A stretch of DNA of 64,000 nucleotides from the NCBI GenBank assembly GCA_902806335.1, contig CADCWG010000146.1, forward strand, positions 1 through 64,000, given 5' to 3'. The notes below the pieces were generated by a model. That model was not told where the DNA came from, did not search any database, and saw only the letters and a list, made by a program, of their open reading frames with translations. The number at the start of each line of letters is the position of its first letter. Position 1 is the first letter of the stretch. Positions 59,108 to 64,000 of the stretch are shown in pieces. A program made the position numbers and the translations under genes. The DNA is from an uncultured Thermomicrobiales bacterium (GTDB lineage: Bacteria > Chloroflexota > Chloroflexia > Thermomicrobiales > UBA6265).

Positions 59108-59578
59108 TCACGCCACCTCGAGCACGGTGTAGACGATCGTGCCGCCGGGGGTGGTCACGGTTGGCGTGTCGCCGAGGCGGCACCCGAGCAGCGCGCGGCC
59201 AACGGGCGAGTCGGTCGAGATGCTCCCGCCGTGGGCGTTGGCTTCCACGGGGGCGACCACCGTCCAGGTCTCGACCTCGCCGTCGTCGGCGCGAAGGGTG
59301 ACGCGGGATCCGAGCTGGACCACGCCGTCACTCTGGGTCGGCTCGATGACCTCCGCGCGGGCGAGCAGTCGCTCGAGCTCCTCGATCCGAGCCTCGACCT
59401 GGGCGCGCTCTTCCTTGAGCTCCTCCGACTCGTTGTTGTCGGTCCCGTCCTCGAAGGCCGCGATCTCCCGGATCCGACCGGTGAGCGTCGGCAGGCGAAC
59501 CTGGACGAGCGTCCGGTGCTCCTCCTCGAGCCGCGCCTTCCCCTCGGCGGTGAGGCGGACGCTGTTCACAGTGGCCAT
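59108..59578 (-). CDS. greA: Transcription elongation factor GreA
   Basis: 156 residues from the ATG at 59578. The N-terminal coiled coil (LTAEGKARLEEEHRTLVQ and SEELKEERAQVEARIEELE) flanks the tip, where the usual GDLSENAEY loop reads GTDNNESEEL, still with Asp and Glu at the positions that place the catalytic Mg2+. The C-terminal FKBP-like domain has VVQLGSRVTLRADDGEVETW and SISTDSPVGRALLGCRLGD. GreA rescues backtracked RNA polymerase. It is the first gene of the greA-lysS unit, with a good promoter 190 nt upstream. Confidence 0.93.
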   Translation of the reverse strand: MATVNSVRLTAEGKARLEEEHRTLVQVRLPTLTGRIREIAAFEDGTDNNESEELKEERAQVEARIEELERLLARAEVIEPTQSDGVVQLGSRVTLRADDGEVETWTVVAPVEANAHGGSISTDSPVGRALLGCRLGDTPTVTTPGGTIVYTVLEVA

Positions 59579-59767
59579 CGATGGACCCCCTGGGCGACGC
59601 GCCGGCCACGGGTGCTCCCCGGCCGGTCCGACCCGACCCTGCCCGGCCCGACGTCGCCCGCGGAGGGACGCGCCGCGACCACCGAGATCGGTCCCCAACG
59701 GCAGGCAAGACCGGGAACTGTGTGCAGAGAAGCCGGGGGCGTTGCCCTCCGGCTCCCGACCCGGCCG

Positions 59768-59796
59768 AGTATAGGATGGGTATCCGACGCTGTAAA
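59768..59796 (-). promoter_or_regulatory. Sigma70-like promoter of greA-lysS
   Basis: Minus strand: TTTACA (TGTAAA at 59791-59796), exactly 17 nt, then TATACT (AGTATA at 59768-59773). Both boxes and spacing are near consensus. Transcription should start near 59760, leaving a leader of about 180 nt before the greA ATG. The rest of the 59579-60193 gap holds nothing else recognised apart from short GC-rich hairpins near 60130-60180. Confidence 0.8.
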
Positions 59797-60193
59797 CGCG
59801 CCCCAACGGCACCCGGCCCGGGTGCGCGAGAGGCCGCCGCGCCCGCCCGTCTCCCGCCGCCACGGACGCGGTTGGCGGCCCGGCTTACGGTGGGTGGCGC
59901 CGGGGCGACACGGTGTTTGACGACCCTATCGCCGTCGAGTACGCTGCCCACGGGTGCCGCCTCGCGGCGCCTCACCCTGTCCTGCGGAGGCGGCATGCTC
60001 CGGCATCGCCCTCGCCCCGCAGCCGATCCCGCGATGGGAGACCCGTTGGACGCTGGCAGTCCTAGCTGCGACCAGTTCGAGGTTGTCCCGGCCTAGCCGG
60101 CGCAGTGCGGTCGCCCCCGACGGGCCCCGCCCGCCCCGGCCGACGCCGGGGCTGAGCTGCCGAGCCCGCGTGCTCGGCGGAGGGCGGTGACCC

Positions 60194-60544
60194 ATGCGCG
60201 ACGTTCCCACCCAGACCACCCCCACGCCCGTCGGCGCCGGCTCACTCCCAGAGCGTGCGCTCCGGCTGCCATCCGGAACCGGCGCCGCCCAGCGCTGCGC
60301 CACGCCGCGCCGCTACTACATCGCGGCTCCGGACGACGGCCAGGCCGTGGTTCGCACCGTGGCCGTCGTCCGGCCGGACCGCACCGTCGTCGCGACTCCG
60401 ACCCCGGCTCCCGTGGCGAAGAGAGAGACGACCGAGCCGGACCCGGCCACGTCCCCTCGGTCCCGCGGTGTCCGCCTCCCGGTACCGCACGTCCCGAAGC
60501 TGGTCCGGGCCGCGGTGAATCGTGGCGAACGGCCGGCACGCTAG
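60194..60544 (+). CDS. Small hypothetical protein, Pro/Arg-rich
   Basis: 116 residues. The ATG follows GGAGGGCGGTGA. One short motif stands out, RRYYIAAPDDGQAVVRTVAV then VRPDRTVVATP, in an otherwise Pro/Thr/Ala/Arg-rich sequence. No family is recognised. It precedes mgtE by 68 nt in the same direction, so it may be co-transcribed. It could also be a spurious frame. Confidence 0.4.
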   Translation: MRDVPTQTTPTPVGAGSLPERALRLPSGTGAAQRCATPRRYYIAAPDDGQAVVRTVAVVRPDRTVVATPTPAPVAKRETTEPDPATSPRSRGVRLPVPHVPKLVRAAVNRGERPAR

Positions 60545-60612
60545 GTGCCCCGCCGACCACGCGCCCGGGGCCGCGCCCGCTTCATCGTCACGGTCGTGAC
60601 TGATCCCACCCG

Positions 60613-62001
60613 ATGACCGCGACACAGACCGACGAGGCCACCTCGGGCACGCTTGGGCCGCTCCTCGATGGGCTCCGCGACGCCGTCGCCGCCAACGACG
60701 CGGGTCGCGCCCGGGCCTGCGCCGCGGAGATGCTGGAAGAGGACGCCCTCGCGCTCCTCGAGGACCTGCGGCCGGCCGAGCTGAGCCGCCTGTTCGCGAT
60801 CCTCGGCGACGAGGCCCTCGCCCAACTGCTCGCGCGCCTAGACGACCGCGACGCGGCCCGGATCCTCTCGCGGATGTCGACCGCCCAGGCGGCGGACATC
60901 CTCGAGGAGATCGATCCGGACGACGCCACCGACATCTTGGAGGAGGTCGACCCGGCGCTGGTCGAGGGGCTCCTCGTGGCGATGGAGCCGGAGGAGGCCG
61001 CCGAGCTCCGCGACCTCATGGCGTATCCACCGGAGTCGGCCGGCGGGATCATGACGCCCGCCTTCGTCGCGGTCGCCCCGAACCTCCGCGCCGACCAGGC
61101 CGTCGCCGCCCTCCGCCGGGTCGCCGAGGAGGCGGAGACGGTCAACTACGTCTACGTCTGCGACCCGGGGGACCACCTGCTCGGCGTGCTGTCGCTCCAC
61201 GCCCTGGTCCTGACCGCGCCCAGCACACCCGTCCGCGACCTGATGGTCCGCGACATCACCACCGTGCCGGTCCTCGCCGACCAGGAGGAAGCGGCCCGCC
61301 TGCTGACCGAGCGCGACCTCCTGGCGCTGCCGGTGGTCGACCCCGACGGCCGGTTGGTCGGCATCATCACCGCCGACGACGTCGCGGACGTGCTCGAGCA
61401 GGAGGCGACGGAGGACATCGAGCGCCTGGGCGGTTCCCAGCCGCTGACCGAGCCTTACCTCCGCGCCTCGCCACTACTGCTCTTCCGGAAGCGGATCGTC
61501 TGGCTGCTGGTGCTCTTCGTGGCCCAGTTCTTCTCGATCTCGGTGCTCGAGCAGTACCAGGCTGACTTCGCCGCCGTCCCGGTGCTGAGCATCTTCGTCC
61601 CGATCCTGATCGGCACCGGCGGCAACGTCGGCAGCCAGACGGTCTCGACGGTGATCCGGGCCCTGGCCGTCGGTGAGGTGCGGCCGCGCGACGTGCTCCG
61701 GATTGTCGGCAAGGAGATGACCACCGGTCTGGCGCTTGGCGTGGCGATGGCGGTGCTGATGTTCGGCCGCGGCCTGCTGAACGGGCAGGGGGAGGTGGAC
61801 GCCACCAGCCTGGGACTCACCCTCGGCCTGACGATCATGATCCTCGCGACCTGGGCCGCTACGGTCGCGGCCGTCCTGCCTTTGGCCCTGAGCAAGCTGC
61901 GGGTTGACCCCGCGGTGGTGTCGGCGCCGTTCATCACCTCCCTGATCGACGGCACCGGCCTCATCATCTACTTCTCGCTGGCGGGGGCCCTCGTGCTCTA
62001 G
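60613..62001 (+). CDS. mgtE: MgtE-type magnesium transporter
   Basis: 462 residues. The N-terminal superhelical domain (about 15-135) shows repeating DDRDAARILSRMSTAQAADI and IDPDDATDILEEVDPALVEG units, whose acidic residues sense cytoplasmic Mg2+. Two CBS domains follow (about 136-260; TPAFVAVAPNLRADQAVAAL and VRDITTVPVLADQEEAARLL, with VGIITADDVADVLEQEATED). Five transmembrane helices (about 285-462) include VPILIGTGGNVGSQTVSTVI, the pore-forming GGNxGxQ region. It imports Mg2+ and closes when the ion is plentiful. No Mg2+ riboswitch fits in the short upstream gap. Confidence 0.96.
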   Translation: MTATQTDEATSGTLGPLLDGLRDAVAANDAGRARACAAEMLEEDALALLEDLRPAELSRLFAILGDEALAQLLARLDDRDAARILSRMSTAQAADILEEIDPDDATDILEEVDPALVEGLLVAMEPEEAAELRDLMAYPPESAGGIMTPAFVAVAPNLRADQAVAALRRVAEEAETVNYVYVCDPGDHLLGVLSLHALVLTAPSTPVRDLMVRDITTVPVLADQEEAARLLTERDLLALPVVDPDGRLVGIITADDVADVLEQEATEDIERLGGSQPLTEPYLRASPLLLFRKRIVWLLVLFVAQFFSISVLEQYQADFAAVPVLSIFVPILIGTGGNVGSQTVSTVIRALAVGEVRPRDVLRIVGKEMTTGLALGVAMAVLMFGRGLLNGQGEVDATSLGLTLGLTIMILATWAATVAAVLPLALSKLRVDPAVVSAPFITSLIDGTGLIIYFSLAGALVL

Positions 62002-62210
62002 GCTCGGCCGGGTCGGCGCGCCGCGGGTCGCCGTCGACCCCGTGAGCCGCGGTGCTAATACGCGGTTGCGGGTCGCTGGTACAGCGTTTGCGCCCGTCCG
62101 AATCGCGATGAGGTGCCGTCGGACGGCGGCGGGCTAAGACGCGCCCCGCGCCGTGCGGGCGCCACGGGACCCGGCGCCCCGCCGCGGACCAGGAGAGGAG
62201 CCGAACGCCC

Positions 62211-63017
62211 ATGGAGAGTTCGCAGGCGGGCACACCGGAGGCAACGTTAGCCGACCGCTTTCGCCCTGGCGCCCGCGTCACCACGCCGGACGGGCCGCTC
62301 GGCACGCTCGAAGACGTGATCGTCGACCCGGCGACCGGGCAGCCGGCCTACCTGGCGGTCCGCGAGGACGGGGCGGACGGCGATCGCGTTCGGATCGGCT
62401 TCGACGCCGTCGACGAGGCAGCGTCCACCGCAGACGAGGTCCGGCTGGCGATCGGCCGCTCGCAGCAGGTCAGCTTCGGCACCGGCCACTACGACGCCGC
62501 CGACTCGCTGATCATCCCGGCCCGCGAAGAAGTCCTCGTTCCGATTACCCACGAGGAGGAGTACGGACGGGTCCGAATCGAGCGCCGCGTCGAGACGGTC
62601 CCTTACGAGACCACCGTCGAGGTCGGGCGGGACCGGGTCGAAGTCGAGCGGGTCGCCGTCAACCGCCAGATCGACGCGATGCCCTCTCCCCGCCAGGAAG
62701 GCGACACCCTGGTCGTCCCGGTCGTCGAGGAAGTCCTCGTCACCGAGAAGCGCCTCTTCGTGCGCGAGGAGATCCGAATCACCCGCTACCGGGAGACCCA
62801 GTCGGTGCCGGTCGCCGAGACGCTGCGCCGGGAGGTGGTCCGCGTCCAGGACGTGCACCGACCGTCCGGCGAAGGCTCGCTCGACGTCGTGGGCGCCACC
62901 GGGACGGCCGACGTGATGACGTTCGATCCGACCGGCACCAACACGCCGCCGTCGCCGACGGAGCCCACCGGCACGGGAACGGCCGGCGACGCCGTGCGCC
63001 CCCTCCCGGGCACCTAG
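62211..63017 (+). CDS. PRC-barrel and DUF2382 stress protein
   Basis: 268 residues. A PRC-barrel-like segment (about 18-75) has GARVTTPDGPLGTLEDVIVD and PATGQPAYLAVRED. DUF2382 (about 112-225) has PAREEVLVPITHEEEYGRVR, a long charged beta-like block, VEVERVAVNRQIDAMPSPRQ, then EGDTLVVPVVEEVLVTEKRL and REEIRITRYRETQSVPV, the family hallmark with its paired 'vvPvveEvlvteKrl' strand. DUF2382 proteins (YsnF/AvaK type) are general-stress proteins. The C-terminus is Thr/Pro/Gly-rich. It follows mgtE by 209 nt in the same direction. Confidence 0.88.
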   Translation: MESSQAGTPEATLADRFRPGARVTTPDGPLGTLEDVIVDPATGQPAYLAVREDGADGDRVRIGFDAVDEAASTADEVRLAIGRSQQVSFGTGHYDAADSLIIPAREEVLVPITHEEEYGRVRIERRVETVPYETTVEVGRDRVEVERVAVNRQIDAMPSPRQEGDTLVVPVVEEVLVTEKRLFVREEIRITRYRETQSVPVAETLRREVVRVQDVHRPSGEGSLDVVGATGTADVMTFDPTGTNTPPSPTEPTGTGTAGDAVRPLPGT

Positions 63018-63104
63018 ACGCACCGGCGGCCGGCGCTCCGAGGCGCCGACCGACCGGGCCAGTCCGGCAAAGTCCGTACCCTGACGGAACCCGGTGAGGG
63101 ATCC

Positions 63105-63593
63105 ATGCTCCGCGCGCCCGCACGCGAGGAGGTCACGACCGCGATGGCCGGCAACGATCGACGGGGAGCGGGGCCCAGGCGGCCCCGCACCGGGCGTCGG
63201 CTCGGGGGCGCCCCCCTCGCGACCGGTTGGCTGTTGCCGGGCCAGGCGGTCAACGGGGAGTTGGTCGTCGCCCGCTTCGACACCGACGACCTCCCCCACG
63301 CGCTGGCGGTGCTCCATCAGACTAACCGCGGGCACCTGGCACGGGTCCTGAACGGTTCGCGGGGTGACCTCGCCGGCCAACTGGTCCGCGCCGGGGTTCG
63401 CGTCGATCTCGGGTTCTCGCCGGGGGCGCTCGGCGCCGACGCCGCGCTCGTGCTCGTCAACGCCACGGGGCAGGTTGACGCCATCGGCGGCCTGCTGCTC
63501 GGCGCGGGGGCGCGGGAGGTCCGGGTGGTCGGCCCCGGCGCCGCACCCCCTCCGTCCCAGGACGCCGCCGCCGAGGCCGTGGCCGACGGATAG
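63105..63593 (+). CDS. Hypothetical protein, possible general-stress type
   Basis: 162 residues from the ATG at 63105 (GAGGG upstream); a later ATG at 63144 after GAGGAGG is an alternative. Residues about 48-90 read VNGELVVARFDTDDLPHALA then VLHQTNRGHLARVLNGSRG, and residues about 110-145 form a strand-helix ALVLVNATGQVDAIGGLLLG with AREVRVVG. This looks like the two-halved layout of short general-stress proteins, though no family is certain. It follows the DUF2382 stress protein by 87 nt, which supports a stress context. Confidence 0.6.
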   Translation: MLRAPAREEVTTAMAGNDRRGAGPRRPRTGRRLGGAPLATGWLLPGQAVNGELVVARFDTDDLPHALAVLHQTNRGHLARVLNGSRGDLAGQLVRAGVRVDLGFSPGALGADAALVLVNATGQVDAIGGLLLGAGAREVRVVGPGAAPPPSQDAAAEAVADG

Positions 63594-63866
63594 GCCGCAC
63601 GCCCCCGCGAGGATCGTCGTCTCCCGCTGCATGGCCCCGCGGGAATGCAAGGCCGTCGCCCCGCCCTCGCTTCCCCGCCTTGGGTCGCACCCACCCAACC
63701 CCCATCAGCCCCACCCGCTCAACTCGGGTCGCATGAGGCGTCCGGCCCGATCCGCGGTCACCCCAAGTCGGGCCCGCCCGCTGCGCCCGCGGGATCACGG
63801 GCCCCGCCGGCGACAATACCCCGGCGTGGTGTCCCGTCGCGGGGCGACGTTGTCGATCGAGATCCG
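63594..63866. other. Gap before the final partial gene
   Basis: About 273 nt without a recognised gene or terminator; the promoter at 63867 follows. Confidence 0.4.
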
Positions 63867-63896
63867 TTGACAGCCTTCCGGGGCTGGTCCCATGCT
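63867..63896 (+). promoter_or_regulatory. Promoter just ahead of a probably leaderless gene
   Basis: TTGACA at 63867-63872, an 18-nt spacer and CATGCT at 63891-63896. The -10 is weak (three matches) but the -35 is perfect. Transcription would start within a base or two of the ATG at 63904. Confidence 0.4.
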
Positions 63897-63903
63897 CCGA
63901 CCC

Positions 63904-64000
63904 ATGACTCAGCCGCCCGAAGCCTCGACCCGCCGCGGCGGGCGAACGGTCGTCCCCGCCGTATCGCCGGGCAGGGGCACCGCGCGGTCCAGCGGCTGGC
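63904..64000 (+). CDS. Start of a gene cut by the window edge
   Basis: Open frame from ATG 63904 to the edge, beginning TQPPEASTRRGGRTVVPAVS. No ribosome-binding site lies before it. With the promoter at 63867-63896 this fits a leaderless mRNA. Too short to identify, and it could be spurious. Confidence 0.35.
   Translation, partial: MTQPPEASTRRGGRTVVPAVSPGRGTARSSGW

Noticed and set aside
60545-60612. Possible Mg2+ riboswitch before mgtE
   Set aside because: The gap to the preceding frame is only 68 nt, and no M-box-like helices or antiterminator could be seen there. The small upstream gene is itself uncertain, but the sequence before it also lacks a recognisable M-box.
1-64000. tRNA, rRNA, prophage or insertion-sequence genes
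   Set aside because: I looked for T-loop-like GGTTCGAATCC boxes, transposase motifs and integrase/tail genes and found none I could support by eye. A tRNAscan or ISfinder run would settle it.

Overview
The window is a very GC-rich (roughly 72% by eye), gene-dense bacterial chromosome segment with many GTG starts. No rRNA, tRNA, CRISPR array, phage or intact transposase gene was seen. The gene families (DUF4397 secreted proteins, a greA-lysS operon, a UMF1-type transporter, a class F-like sortase, a BTAD-type regulator relic, a CUAEP-tail radical SAM protein) fit a Chloroflexota genome of the Thermomicrobia/Sphaerobacter kind. That placement is inference from family content, not a database match.

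Layout. 1-5.2 kb: tail of an unknown gene overlapping a PQQ-type beta-propeller, a J-domain membrane protein, an arginase-like protein and an uncharacterised protein. 5.5-9.3 kb: two GNAT-fold genes, a B12/radical SAM gene and a YaiI/DUF188 gene. The radical SAM frame appears to read through TGA as selenocysteine to give a C-terminal CUAEP motif, followed at once by a SECIS-like hairpin. 9.4-14.4 kb: a promoter with a LexA-type operator before a small zinc-ribbon gene, then a sigma-like factor, a Uma2 nuclease and the transsulfuration pair (cystathionine beta-synthase, cystathionine gamma-synthase/lyase). 14.9-20.3 kb: exported amidase, UMF1 transporter, B3/4-domain protein and a hypothetical. 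20.5-26.8 kb: a DEAD-box helicase with long disordered tails, divergent from a tandem-fused malic enzyme whose two halves have lost complementary catalytic residues. 26.8-36.3 kb: BtpA, BON, MerR, flavin reductase, a shrunken BTAD regulator, a type II NADH dehydrogenase-like protein, a 2-hydroxyacid dehydrogenase and an epoxide hydrolase-like enzyme.

36.9-46.9 kb: a HAD phosphatase fused to phosphoglycerate dehydrogenase (SerA), then an island of four secreted DUF4397 proteins with a short-chain dehydrogenase among them, and a GNAT. 47.1-54.4 kb: a double zinc-ribbon protein, sucC-sucD, and an HtrA protease followed by a two-component system that may sense envelope stress. 55.2-64 kb: a sortase, a 49-residue membrane peptide, the greA-lysS operon with a good sigma70-like promoter, an MgtE magnesium transporter, a PRC-barrel/DUF2382 stress protein and the start of a further gene.

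Metabolic links. Serine (SerA) feeds transsulfuration. Malic enzyme and succinyl-CoA synthetase serve central carbon metabolism. The cell-surface genes (DUF4397, sortase, HtrA, exported amidase) form an envelope theme. Scattered through intergenic DNA are eight or so related GC-rich palindromic repeats of about 140-155 bp with imperfect terminal inverted repeats. One appears to have inserted beside another with an 11-bp direct duplication. No mobilising enzyme is visible here.
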